The notes beneath the pieces are model-generated. The model made no database searches, was not told the origin of the DNA, and saw only the letters and a program-made list of their open reading frames with translations. A DNA stretch of 29,053 nt from JANQKX01 sp039028695 (GTDB lineage: Bacteria; Pseudomonadota; Alphaproteobacteria; Kiloniellales; Kiloniellaceae), in contig JBCCHN010000060.1 in NCBI GenBank assembly GCA_039028695.1, positions 1-29,053 on the forward strand, in the 5' to 3' direction. A program made the translations under genes and the position numbers. The first letter of the stretch is position 1. Every line of letters begins with the position of its first letter. Shown in pieces: positions 7,301 to 15,530 of this stretch.

Positions 7301-8155
7301 ATGCCTGTGGCTGAGGAAAGCGTCGAAAACTCCAAGATGCCCTTGCTCGATCATTTGCTCGAGCTGCGTCAGCGACTCCTCTGGTCGGTTCTGGCGCTTT
7401 TGATGGTATTTTTGGCTGCCTTCTTTTTTGCCGAGCAGATCTTCGAATTCCTCGCCCGTCCCCTTGCGGAGGTGATGACCACCTCGGGGGTGGACGAGCG
7501 CATGCGGCGCATGATCTTCACCAACTTGACTGAGGTCTTTTTCACCTATGTGAAGGTGGCCTTTTTTGCCGCCATCTTTATTTCTTGCCCGGTGTTTTTG
7601 ACCCAAATCTGGATGTTTATCGCCCCGGGTCTCTACAAAAACGAAAAATCCGCCATTGCACCGTTCCTGGTCGCCACGCCGATCTTATTTCTCATCGGCG
7701 GCTCTCTGGTCTACTACATCATCTTTCCCTTAGCGGCCCGCTTCTTTATTGCCTTTGAAGTGCCTGGCGGCGACGGTGTCTTGCCCATCGAGTTGGAGCC
7801 GAAGGTCGACGAGTATCTGTCGTTGATGATGAAGCTGATCTTTGCCTTCGGGATCTGCTTCCAGCTCCCCGTGATCATGACGCTCTTGGCCCGTGTTGGG
7901 CTGGCTACGTCCAAGGGCATGGCGGAAAAGCGTAAATACGCGATTATCTCGGTTTTTATCGTTGCGGCCATTTTCACCCCGCCCGATCCGATCAGCCAAC
8001 TAAGCTTGGCTATTCCCATTATTTTGCTCTATGAGCTTTCCATCTGGATGGCGAAGATCGTCGAAAAGCGCCGCGCTGAAGCCCAGGGCGAGGACGAAGA
8101 CCAGGATGCCGAAGATACCGGCGGAACCGAGGTTTCCAAGAGTGACGACTCCTGA
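7301..8155 (+). CDS. tatC: Sec-independent translocase subunit TatC
   Basis: The polytopic core receptor of the Tat system, 284 residues. Motifs include DHLLELRQRLLWS at 17-29 (E21 corresponds to the signal-peptide-recognising glutamate region) and the FIAPGLYKNEK loop after the second membrane helix. Six hydrophobic helices are visible, with FTPPDPISQL near the last pair. A charged C-terminal tail rich in Glu and Asp follows, longer than in E. coli TatC. AAGG about 7 nt before the ATG is a plausible ribosome-binding site. It ends the tat operon; serS begins 120 nt later. Confidence 0.96.
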   Translation: MPVAEESVENSKMPLLDHLLELRQRLLWSVLALLMVFLAAFFFAEQIFEFLARPLAEVMTTSGVDERMRRMIFTNLTEVFFTYVKVAFFAAIFISCPVFLTQIWMFIAPGLYKNEKSAIAPFLVATPILFLIGGSLVYYIIFPLAARFFIAFEVPGGDGVLPIELEPKVDEYLSLMMKLIFAFGICFQLPVIMTLLARVGLATSKGMAEKRKYAIISVFIVAAIFTPPDPISQLSLAIPIILLYELSIWMAKIVEKRRAEAQGEDEDQDAEDTGGTEVSKSDDS

Positions 8156-8275
8156 CCGAGGCCACCGCTAAGCGCTCGGGATTCAAGGGCCAATCCGGCC
8201 GATGATCGTGGACGAACCGATGGCAAAGCCCTATAAGCGGGCAAGGCTATCTGTTAACTACGATTCGTCAGTCCC

Positions 8276-9553
8276 ATGTTTGATGTGAAATGGATCCGGG
8301 AAAATCCGGAGGCCTTTGACCAGGCTTTGAAACGCCGAGGCCTAGGGCCTCAGTCGGCGCAGATTATTGCTAAGGATCAGGAGGTTAGGAGCCTGCAAAC
8401 CACGTTGCAGGAACTGCAGACCGAGCGAAATGAAACCTCCAAGGCCATCGGCGAGGCCAAGCGCCGGGGCGAGGATGCAAGTTCCCAGATGGCCCAGGTC
8501 GCCGGTCTCAAGGACAAAATGGCAGCAACCGAAGGAGAGGCTAAATCCCAGGCCGCGGACCTGGAGGTCTTGCTTAGCGGCCTGCCCAACATGCCGTTGG
8601 ATGATGTGCCCGACGGTGCCGATGAGGCGGCAAATGTCTGCGTTCGAGCTGTTGGCACACCGCCTGGTTTGGATTTTGCGCCCAAACAGCATTTCGAGTT
8701 GGGCGAGGCCTTGGGACAGATGGACTTCGAGACCGCGTCCAAGATTTCCGGCGCTCGTTTTGTTGTTCTGCGCCAGGGCGTTGCACGGCTGCATCGGGCG
8801 CTGGCCCAGTTCATGTTGGATCTCCACACCACCGAACACGGCTATACGGAAGTGATGCCGCCCATTTTGGTCCGCGATCACGCCCTTTACGGCACCGGGC
8901 AGTTGCCCAAGTTTGCCGAAGATAATTTCCGTACGACGGATGATTTTTGGCTGATTCCAACGGCAGAAGTGCCCCTGACCAATCTGGTGCGGGACTCTAT
9001 TCGAGAGGAGAAGGAGCTACCCCTTCGGGTGACGGCCCTAACGCCGTGTTTTCGGTCGGAGGCTGGCGCCGCTGGGCGGGATACGCGGGGCATGTTGCGG
9101 CAGCATCAGTTCGAAAAGGTGGAATTGGTCTCTGTGGTTCGCCCGGAGGACTCCGATGCCGAACTGGAACGCATGACCGCCAGTGCTGAAGAGGTTCTCA
9201 AGCGCCTTGGCTTACCTTATCGAGTCATGGTCCTGTCCACGGGAGATATGGGTTTCGGCGCCCGGAAAACCTATGATATCGAGGTGTGGCTACCGGGTCA
9301 GGACGCCTATCGGGAGATTTCCAGTTGTTCAACCTGTGGGGATTTTCAGGCCCGCCGCATGAAGGCCCGCTATCGCCCGGCCGAAGGCAAGGGAACCCGA
9401 TTTGTTCACAGTCTTAATGGCTCAGGGGTTGCCGTGGGACGCTGCTTGATCGCCGTTATGGAAAATTATCAGCAGGCCGATGGTAGCATCGCCATCCCCG
9501 AGGCACTCCAATCCTATATGGGGGGCCTGACGACCCTGGCGACCCATGGCTAG
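8276..9553 (+). CDS. serS: Seryl-tRNA synthetase
   Basis: A class II aminoacyl-tRNA synthetase of 425 residues, full length. It charges tRNA-Ser, and tRNA-Sec where present, in the cytoplasm. Residues 1-110 form the N-terminal tRNA-binding coiled coil (FDVKWIRENPEAF start, then a long heptad region). The catalytic core shows LIPTAEVPLTNL, motif 2 around TPCFRSEAGAAGRDTRGMLR, and motif 3 NGSGVAVGRCLIAVMENYQ near the C-terminus. The start at 8276 matches the family, though no strong Shine-Dalgarno is seen. The last 8 nt overlap the surE start (ATGGCTAG), so serS-surE-pcm are likely co-translated. Confidence 0.97.
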   Translation: MFDVKWIRENPEAFDQALKRRGLGPQSAQIIAKDQEVRSLQTTLQELQTERNETSKAIGEAKRRGEDASSQMAQVAGLKDKMAATEGEAKSQAADLEVLLSGLPNMPLDDVPDGADEAANVCVRAVGTPPGLDFAPKQHFELGEALGQMDFETASKISGARFVVLRQGVARLHRALAQFMLDLHTTEHGYTEVMPPILVRDHALYGTGQLPKFAEDNFRTTDDFWLIPTAEVPLTNLVRDSIREEKELPLRVTALTPCFRSEAGAAGRDTRGMLRQHQFEKVELVSVVRPEDSDAELERMTASAEEVLKRLGLPYRVMVLSTGDMGFGARKTYDIEVWLPGQDAYREISSCSTCGDFQARRMKARYRPAEGKGTRFVHSLNGSGVAVGRCLIAVMENYQQADGSIAIPEALQSYMGGLTTLATHG

Positions 9554-10328
9554 GCAAGCCTTGAACCTCAAAAACGCCCGGATCCTGGTCACCAATGACG
9601 ACGGCATTTACGGGCCAGGCCTTAAGGTTTTGGAGCGCATCGCCAAGATGCTTTGCCCGGACGTATGGGTTGTGGCCCCCCAGTCCGAACAGTCCGCGAC
9701 CAGCCATTCCCTGACCCTGCGGCGCCCGTTGCGCACCAAAAAGCTAGGAACCCGCCGTTTTGCGGTTGACGGCACGCCCACGGATTGCGTGCTACTGGCC
9801 CAGCGCCGGATATTAAAGGATCGCCCGGCGGATTTGGTGCTGTCCGGGGTTAATGAGGGAGCCAATCTGGGGGAGGACGTGGGTTATTCCGGGACCATTG
9901 CGGCGGCCACGGAAGGCTCGCTGCTAGGTGCGGCCTCCATCGCGCTCAGCCAAGGCACCATGCGGGATCGGCCAACACCCTGGAAAACGGCGGAAAAATA
10001 CGGGGCGGACGTGATTCGTCGATTGGTCAGCCAAGCCTGGCCGAAAGACATCTTGATCAATGTGAACTTTCCTTTTTGCCAGCCCGATCAGGTGCGTGGA
10101 TTGCAGATTTGCATCCAAGGGCGCCATGAGTCTGGCATAGAGATATTCGCCGGCTCGGATCCTTCCGGCCGTCCCTATGATTGGGTCGGGAACTTTTCCG
10201 AACCCGCCGAGGCCCAAAAGGGCTCCGACATCGCGGCCTTTTATGAAGGCTCCATCACCATCACCCCGTTGAAGTTTGATCGTACTCACCAGGCCGGCCT
10301 GAAGTTCCTTAAGGGTCTTTTCCCATGA
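9546..10328 (+). CDS. surE: 5'-nucleotidase SurE
   Basis: A metal-dependent survival-protein phosphatase acting on nucleoside 5'- and 3'-monophosphates, 260 residues. The active-site N17-D18-D19 in ILVTNDDGIYGPG, the APQSEQSATSHSLTLRRP block and SGVNEGANLGEDVGYSGT are all intact and characteristic. The N-terminal eight residues precede the core strand and are slightly longer than average, but the 8-nt overlap with serS leaves this ATG as the natural start. The surE-pcm pair is conserved in many proteobacteria and linked to stationary-phase survival; that function is family knowledge. Confidence 0.96.
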   Translation: MARQALNLKNARILVTNDDGIYGPGLKVLERIAKMLCPDVWVVAPQSEQSATSHSLTLRRPLRTKKLGTRRFAVDGTPTDCVLLAQRRILKDRPADLVLSGVNEGANLGEDVGYSGTIAAATEGSLLGAASIALSQGTMRDRPTPWKTAEKYGADVIRRLVSQAWPKDILINVNFPFCQPDQVRGLQICIQGRHESGIEIFAGSDPSGRPYDWVGNFSEPAEAQKGSDIAAFYEGSITITPLKFDRTHQAGLKFLKGLFP

Positions 10329-10993
10329 CCATAGAGGCGCGCAAAATTCGCTTGATTATGCAGCTTCGAAAGGTGGGCATCTCGGACACGGATGTTCTCT
10401 CCGCTTTGGAGCGAATTCCCCGGGAAGCCTTTGTTCCTCATAGCTTTTTAGATCAAGCTTATGAAAACATGGCGCTGCCAATCGGGCAGGGCCAGACATT
10501 GAGCCAGCCCCAGGTCGTGGCCATTATGACCCAGGCCTTGAAGCTACAAAAACGTCAAAAGGTTTTGGAAATTGGTACCGGGTCTGGCTACCAGGCGGCC
10601 ATCCTGTCGCGTCTCTGTCGGCGGGTTTATTCTATCGAGCGATTCAGAGAACTCTTGGAAATTGCAGAAAAACGGTTTATTGATTTGAGGCTGCATAACA
10701 TCACGGCCCGGTGCGGTGATGGGTGGAAGGGTTGGCCTGAGCAGGCGCCCTTTGATCGTATCATCGTGACGGCGGCACCACCGTCGATACCGGGAAAGTT
10801 GGTGGACCAGTTGGGGGAGGGGGGACTTCTCGTGTTGCCGGTCGGGCGGACATCGCGCGATCAAGAGCTCTTACGTGTGACCCGCCAAGCGGATGGGAGC
10901 ATGACGGAGGAGTCTCTGGGAACGGTACGATTTGTGCCCCTGATCGAGGGATTGCCGGCGGAAATCGCGGGCAATAAGGCGATTAGGGCGTAG
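10325..10993 (+). CDS. pcm: Protein-L-isoaspartate O-methyltransferase
   Basis: This SAM-dependent enzyme starts repair of isoaspartyl damage in aged proteins. It has 222 residues, the usual size. The substrate-binding/active segment ALPIGQGQTLSQPQVVAIM (about 50-68, including S60) and the SAM motif VLEIGTGSGYQAA (80-92) are intact. FDRIIVTAA near residue 144 is the post-I motif. The ATG overlaps the surE stop as ATGA. The downstream LytM lipoprotein gene starts 29 nt later, giving the common surE-pcm-nlpD order. Confidence 0.96.
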   Translation: MTIEARKIRLIMQLRKVGISDTDVLSALERIPREAFVPHSFLDQAYENMALPIGQGQTLSQPQVVAIMTQALKLQKRQKVLEIGTGSGYQAAILSRLCRRVYSIERFRELLEIAEKRFIDLRLHNITARCGDGWKGWPEQAPFDRIIVTAAPPSIPGKLVDQLGEGGLLVLPVGRTSRDQELLRVTRQADGSMTEESLGTVRFVPLIEGLPAEIAGNKAIRA

Positions 10994-11022
10994 GTCGCGG
11001 CTGCCAACGGGGGAAGCAGATT

Positions 11023-12339
11023 GTGGTAAAGACAAGCGTATCTTCTGGCGGGGTACGAGCCTGCCTGTCTTTCATTCTTCTTGGAATTTTCATGGTTGGC
11101 CTCTCGGCTTGCCTGCCGCAGCGCGCTCAGCAGACGCTGAACTGGCAGGTGCCAAGCTCGCCCACACCGCCGCCACCGCAGCGCAAACCCGCGCCGCCGG
11201 CGAATTTCGCCGTCCTTGCGGAGCGAAGCGCGACGGTTCAACAGCCGGCGCGCATACAAACCGCGAGCTTGGCTAAGGTGAGCGTCGTGGCCGTTCCCCT
11301 CGAACCGCTAAAGACGACGCAAAGCGCCGGTGCCTCGTCGCAAGCCGGTGCCTCGTCGCAAAGGGTGGCTGTCGCCAAACCTGAAAACCAGTCGATCAAG
11401 TCTGCCAAAGTGACGAAAGCCGCCTTTAAATCGGGTCATGCTCAGCAGGCTCCGCGGGCGCAAGTGCATCAGGTCAAACAAGGCGAGACCCTCTACGCCG
11501 TGAGTCGCCAATACGGCGTTCCCATTCGCTCGATCATCGACGAGAACGACTTGGCCTCTCCTTATAAGCTGCATGTGGGGCAGCGCTTGAGGGTGCCGGT
11601 GCCGCGGATACACTATGTCTCACGTGGCGATACGGTCTATGGCATCGCCAAGCAATATGGCGTCGATCTGACCCATCTGACCCATATTAACGGGATGAAA
11701 TCACCCTTCGCGCTGGCGCTTGGGCAGCCCATTCTCATTCCCGCGGGGCCGGGAAGCAGCCTAGGCACCGTCCAAATCGCGGCGACTTCTCAGCCTAAGG
11801 CGCAGGATGCTGCCGCCTCATCGGCGGGTGCTCAGCCAGCCGTTCTTACCCAAAGGCCGCCGTCCGAAGGCGCGTCGCCATCGGCCCAGCCGAAAGTTCA
11901 GGAAGCGGCGGTCCGCAGGGGTCCGATCCCAACACCGCCGCCCCGTTCCGGTGGCAAGTTCCTGTGGCCGGTTAACGGCAAACTCTTGTCCAACTTTGGC
12001 CCGCGTAAGGGCGGCCGTCAAAATGACGGCATTAACATTCAAGCCCCCCGGGGCACAGGCGTGAGGGCGGCCGAAAACGGCGTCGTTGCTTATAGCGGTG
12101 ACGAGGTGGAAGGCTTCGGCCAGCTCCTGCTCATTAAACATGCTGATGGATGGGTGACGGCCTATGCCCACAACGACGCTGTCCTGGTGCAACGCGGCGA
12201 TAAGGTCAAAAAAGGCCAGATCGTTGCTAAGGTCGGCAGCTCGGGGAATGTTGCCAAGCCGCAGTTGCATTTCGAAATTCGGAAAGGTACCCGCGCGGTG
12301 GACCCGGCCCGCCTGCTGGAGCCTCGCACAACAGGGTAA
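11023..12339 (+). CDS. nlpD: NlpD-like LysM/LytM lipoprotein, catalytic residues lost
   Basis: A 438-residue envelope lipoprotein. The signal peptide ends in the lipobox LSAC, with Cys30 as the lipidation site. Two LysM domains (about 147-192 and 193-240) bind peptidoglycan: VKQGETLYAVSRQYGV and VSRGDTVYGIAKQYGV are their starts. A Pro/Ala-rich linker leads to a C-terminal LytM/M23 domain (about 310-435). There the usual zinc ligands H-x3-D are replaced by N-x3-N (in NDGINI) and the H-x-H motif reads Q-L-H, so it should not be a peptidase. E. coli NlpD is degenerate in the same way and activates an amidase, so an amidase-activator role at division is inferred. The GTG start has GGGGGAAG upstream. 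It lies last in the serS-surE-pcm unit. Confidence 0.88.
   Translation: MVKTSVSSGGVRACLSFILLGIFMVGLSACLPQRAQQTLNWQVPSSPTPPPPQRKPAPPANFAVLAERSATVQQPARIQTASLAKVSVVAVPLEPLKTTQSAGASSQAGASSQRVAVAKPENQSIKSAKVTKAAFKSGHAQQAPRAQVHQVKQGETLYAVSRQYGVPIRSIIDENDLASPYKLHVGQRLRVPVPRIHYVSRGDTVYGIAKQYGVDLTHLTHINGMKSPFALALGQPILIPAGPGSSLGTVQIAATSQPKAQDAAASSAGAQPAVLTQRPPSEGASPSAQPKVQEAAVRRGPIPTPPPRSGGKFLWPVNGKLLSNFGPRKGGRQNDGINIQAPRGTGVRAAENGVVAYSGDEVEGFGQLLLIKHADGWVTAYAHNDAVLVQRGDKVKKGQIVAKVGSSGNVAKPQLHFEIRKGTRAVDPARLLEPRTTG
11326..11361 (+). repeat. Two exact 18-bp tandem copies inside the LysM/LytM lipoprotein gene
   Basis: The unit begins GCCGGTGCC and occurs perfectly twice, encoding the hexapeptide A-G-A-S-S-Q twice in the linker between the lipid anchor and the first LysM domain. 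It is in frame and could change length by slippage without breaking the gene. Confidence 0.9.
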
Positions 12340-12342
12340 CGT

Positions 12343-13218
12343 CTAATCTAATTTCTTACCCATCCGGCCGGCCAAGTCTTGGACAAATTGCCAGGCCACC
12401 CGGCCAGAGCGGGAGCCTCTGGTTACGCTCCATTCCTTGGCTGTCGCGCGGAGCTGATCTTGAGCCACGTCAAGGCCGTAGCGCACGGCATAGCCTTCGA
12501 CCATGGCAAAGAAGGTGTCCTGATCGCAGTGATGAAAGCCCAACCACAGGCCGAAGCGGTCGGACAAACTCACCTTTTCCTCCACTGCTTCTGAGGTGTG
12601 AATGGCGGTCGAGCGCTCGTTCTCGATCATATCCCGCGGCATCAGATGGCGCCGGTTCGAGGTGGCATAGAAGATCACATTGGGCGGTCGTCCCTCGATT
12701 CCCCCCTCCAGAACGGCTTTCAGGGATTTGTAGCTGGTATCTTCACCGTCAAAGCTAAGGTCGTCGCAGAAAAGCAGGCAGGGCCGGCCGCCGCTGCGCA
12801 AAATTTGCAGGAGTTGGGGCAGGGATGGAATATCCTCCCGGTTGATCTCGACCAGAGCGACCTTTTTACCCGAGTCTTTGGCGTCAGCGTTGACCTGACC
12901 ATGAACTGCCTTCACCAGAGACGATTTTCCCATGCCCCGTGCACCCCATAACAAGGCATTGTTAGCGGGCAGGCCGGCGGCAAATATGCGCGTATTTTCC
13001 AACAAGGTCTTGGTTTGCCGCTCGATCCCGTGCAATAGGCCCAATTCCACACGATTGACCCGGGCGATTGGCTCGAGACGAGCCATTTCGGCGCGCCAAA
13101 TAAAGGCGTCCGCTGCCGTCAAATCGGTTTGGGGCATCGGCTCCGGCGCCAGCCTTTCCAAGGCTTCTGCCATTCTCGATACCCGGGCCATCAGGTCTTG
13201 AGTTGTCTTTTGATCCAT
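12343..13218 (-). CDS. AAA-type ATPase of the DUF815 family
   Basis: A cytoplasmic P-loop ATPase of 291 residues. Walker A is GARGMGKSS (92-100), Walker B LLFCDDLSF (148-156), and a sensor-1-like ATSNRRHLMPRDM begins at about 185. The segment between Walker B and sensor 1 (GEDTSYKSLKAVLEGGI) is typical of this family. The biochemical function is not established, although related proteins resemble DnaC/DnaA-like loaders in fold. The gene runs against its neighbours: its stop is 3 nt from the nlpD stop, and it diverges from yajC across 231 nt. It occurs at this place in related alphaproteobacteria, so it is probably ancestral to the locus. The ATG at 13218 has no strong Shine-Dalgarno. Confidence 0.88.
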   Translation of the reverse strand: MDQKTTQDLMARVSRMAEALERLAPEPMPQTDLTAADAFIWRAEMARLEPIARVNRVELGLLHGIERQTKTLLENTRIFAAGLPANNALLWGARGMGKSSLVKAVHGQVNADAKDSGKKVALVEINREDIPSLPQLLQILRSGGRPCLLFCDDLSFDGEDTSYKSLKAVLEGGIEGRPPNVIFYATSNRRHLMPRDMIENERSTAIHTSEAVEEKVSLSDRFGLWLGFHHCDQDTFFAMVEGYAVRYGLDVAQDQLRATAKEWSVTRGSRSGRVAWQFVQDLAGRMGKKLD

Positions 13219-13324
13219 GGGGAATTCAGATTAGCCTACAGTGTGCAATTCACCGGGACCCTAGTGTCGGGCCGGGGGATCGTCAAATGATCTCGAGATG
13301 CGGTGATTTGCCTCATTCTCGACA

Positions 13325-13352
13325 TTGCAATTCGCGAAAGCGGCGTTATAGT
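13325..13352 (+). promoter_or_regulatory. Candidate promoter of yajC-secD-secF
   Basis: TTGCAA at 13325-13330 and TATAGT at 13347-13352 are 16 nt apart. The predicted transcript start is about 90 nt before the yajC ATG. The -10 lies in the loop of a 5-bp inverted repeat (CGGCG at 13341-13345, CGCCG at 13354-13358). ATAGTCCGCC at 13348-13357 matches the tatABC promoter exactly. The remaining divergent region shows no clear minus-strand promoter. Confidence 0.55.
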
Positions 13353-13449
13353 CCGCCGGTCCCTGAGCCGGAGCGCTTTGGGGCACCTTCATGCCGGATC
13401 GATAGAACTCACATCGATAGAAACCGGTTCGATGGAAAAGGACAAATAG

Positions 13450-13881
13450 ATGCTGATCTCTCCCGCATTTGCTCAGGACGCCGGTGGTGGCGCGGAATCC
13501 GGCCTGATTTCCTTGCTGCCTTTGGTGCTGATCTTCGTGGTGTTCTATTTTTTGTTGATCCGCCCTCAACAAAAAAAGATGAAAGCCCATCGCGGCATGG
13601 TCGAGGCCCTGCGGCGCGGCGATAAGGTCGTTACCTCCGGCGGCATTGTGGGAACGGTCACGAAAGTGACCGCAGACTCCCCGGAAATGCAGGTGGAAAT
13701 CGCCGATGGCGTCCGGGTCAAGGTGATGCGCCATACCATTCAGGAGGTGATGAGCAAGCCGGATGCTGCGGGCGGCAAATCCGCCAGCTCGGCCCCCAAG
13801 GCGGCCAATGACGAGCCGGCCAAGGAAAAAGCCAAAGGCGGGATGTTGGGCGGCCTGTTCGGTGGTAAATCAGACAAGTAA
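13450..13881 (+). CDS. yajC: Preprotein translocase subunit YajC
   Basis: The small membrane partner of SecDF, 143 residues. It has a short N-terminal segment, one transmembrane helix at about 20-39 ending in FYFLLIRPQQKKMK, then the conserved soluble segment LRRGDKVVTSGGIVGTVTKV. The C-terminal tail is Ala/Lys/Gly-rich and longer than in E. coli YajC. AAGGAC about 8 nt upstream supports the ATG. It heads the yajC-secD-secF unit, with secD starting 75 nt downstream. Confidence 0.96.
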   Translation: MLISPAFAQDAGGGAESGLISLLPLVLIFVVFYFLLIRPQQKKMKAHRGMVEALRRGDKVVTSGGIVGTVTKVTADSPEMQVEIADGVRVKVMRHTIQEVMSKPDAAGGKSASSAPKAANDEPAKEKAKGGMLGGLFGGKSDK

Positions 13882-13956
13882 TTGATGCTCTTTGCGCATT
13901 ATTGAAAAAAACCCTAGAGCGCGGTTCTTAGAACGGCACGAGAGTTTTTCTGACAG

Positions 13957-15510
13957 ATGGTCCAATTTCCCAGGTGGCAAGTCATATTTGTCCTCGTCGT
14001 GCTGGTGCTCGGCGCGGTTTACGCCGCGCCCAATCTCTTCAGCCGGTCTTTTACCGACAGCCTGCCGGACTGGATGCCCCACAATCAGATAAATCTGGGC
14101 CTGGATCTGCAGGGCGGCTCCTACCTTTTGATCGCGGTTGATCTGGCGGGTGTGAAAAAGGATCAGTTAGAGGACCTAGAAGACGGCGTCCGCCAAGCCT
14201 TTAAGCAAAATAGTATCGGTTACAGGCAGTTAGGCCTATATGGGTCCGGCGTGGGATTTACACTTTTGGATCCGGGACAACTGGATCTGGCGCGGCGGGT
14301 TGTGCGAGAACTGGCGCCTGAGGCTGAACTGGATATCGACGATGACACCCAGTTCCGTATTGCTTTTTCGGACCAAGCCGAGCGTGATCGTACCACCTCG
14401 ATCATAAACCAAACCATCGAGATCATCCGACGGCGGGTGGACGAAACGGGCACGCGAGAGCCTGCTATTCAGCGTCATGGCGACGACCGAATTTTGGTTC
14501 AACTGCCCGGGGTGGATAATCCAGATCGGATCAAGGAACTTTTGACCTCTACGGCGGCGCTGTCCTTTAATTTTGTCGACGAGACTGCCAGCACAACCGG
14601 GCGCGTTCCCGCTGGCTCGGAGCTCTTGCCGGCGGCAGATGGAACCGGCCAGTCCTATGTGGTTAAAAAACGCGACATCATTAAGGGCGAATCCCTAACG
14701 GACGCCCAGCCAACTTTTCAAGATGGTCAGTCGGTGGTCAGCTTCACTTTCGATACCATTGGCGGAAAGCGCTTTGGCGATGCCACGACCAACAACGTAG
14801 GCCGGCTTTTTGCCATTGTGTTGGACGGACAAGTGATCTCAGCCCCCGTTATTCGCGAACCCATCTTGGGCGGGTCGGGGGTGATCAGCGGCAACTTTAC
14901 CGTTCAGTCTGCACAGGATTTGGCCTTGTTGCTCCGCGCCGGTGCGCTACCGGCCGACCTGGAATACCTGGAAGAACGCTCCGTCGGCCCGGGACTGGGC
15001 GCAGACTCCATTCGGGCCGGTAAGATTGCCGCGATTTTGGGTTTGGTCTTCGTAATTGCCTTCATGGGCGTCTCCTATGGTCTTTTTGGAGCCATGGCAG
15101 ATGTGGCGCTGGCGGCAAATCTTATCCTAATTACCGCGGTTCTATCTGGACTTCAGGCGACACTAACCCTGCCCGGCATTGCCGGGATTGTCTTGACCAT
15201 CGGTATGGCAGTGGACGCGAACGTTTTGATCTTCGAACGCATCCGAGAGGAAATTAAGATCAATAAACGTGGGCCTGTGACGGCCATCGACGCGGGCTAT
15301 CGCCGGGCCATGACCACTATTATCGACTCAAATGTGACAACCTTGATCGCGGCGGTGCTGCTGTTCCAATTCGGTACCGGCCCCATCAAGGGATTTGCCG
15401 TTACCTTGGCCATCGGGCTGGTCACGTCCATGTTCAGTGCCATCATGCTGACGCGCCTTTTTATCGTAACCTGGTTGCGCCGGCGCCGGCCGCAAACCTT
15501 GTCTCTCTGA
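13957..15510 (+). CDS. secD: Protein translocase subunit SecD
   Basis: A proton-motive-force-driven accessory subunit of SecYEG that helps pull proteins across the inner membrane, 517 residues. An N-terminal transmembrane helix (about 8-26) precedes LGLDLQGGSYLLIAVDL, the signature of the first periplasmic domain. The P1 region contains RRRVDETGTREPAIQRHG. The C-terminal five-helix RND-type bundle starts at about 350 and carries GIAGIVLTIGMAVDANVLIFERIREE, whose D-A-N-V motif lies in the proton path. It is full length and shorter than E. coli SecD, as usual for alphaproteobacteria. secF follows after 20 nt. Confidence 0.97.
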   Translation: MVQFPRWQVIFVLVVLVLGAVYAAPNLFSRSFTDSLPDWMPHNQINLGLDLQGGSYLLIAVDLAGVKKDQLEDLEDGVRQAFKQNSIGYRQLGLYGSGVGFTLLDPGQLDLARRVVRELAPEAELDIDDDTQFRIAFSDQAERDRTTSIINQTIEIIRRRVDETGTREPAIQRHGDDRILVQLPGVDNPDRIKELLTSTAALSFNFVDETASTTGRVPAGSELLPAADGTGQSYVVKKRDIIKGESLTDAQPTFQDGQSVVSFTFDTIGGKRFGDATTNNVGRLFAIVLDGQVISAPVIREPILGGSGVISGNFTVQSAQDLALLLRAGALPADLEYLEERSVGPGLGADSIRAGKIAAILGLVFVIAFMGVSYGLFGAMADVALAANLILITAVLSGLQATLTLPGIAGIVLTIGMAVDANVLIFERIREEIKINKRGPVTAIDAGYRRAMTTIIDSNVTTLIAAVLLFQFGTGPIKGFAVTLAIGLVTSMFSAIMLTRLFIVTWLRRRRPQTLSL

Positions 15511-15530
15511 CCGGGAGGGGATAAGCGCTT

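Noticed and set aside
8156..8275. T-box or other riboswitch upstream of serS
   Set aside because: The 120-nt gap shows no T-box core sequence and no antiterminator/terminator pair, and T-boxes are rare in proteobacteria.
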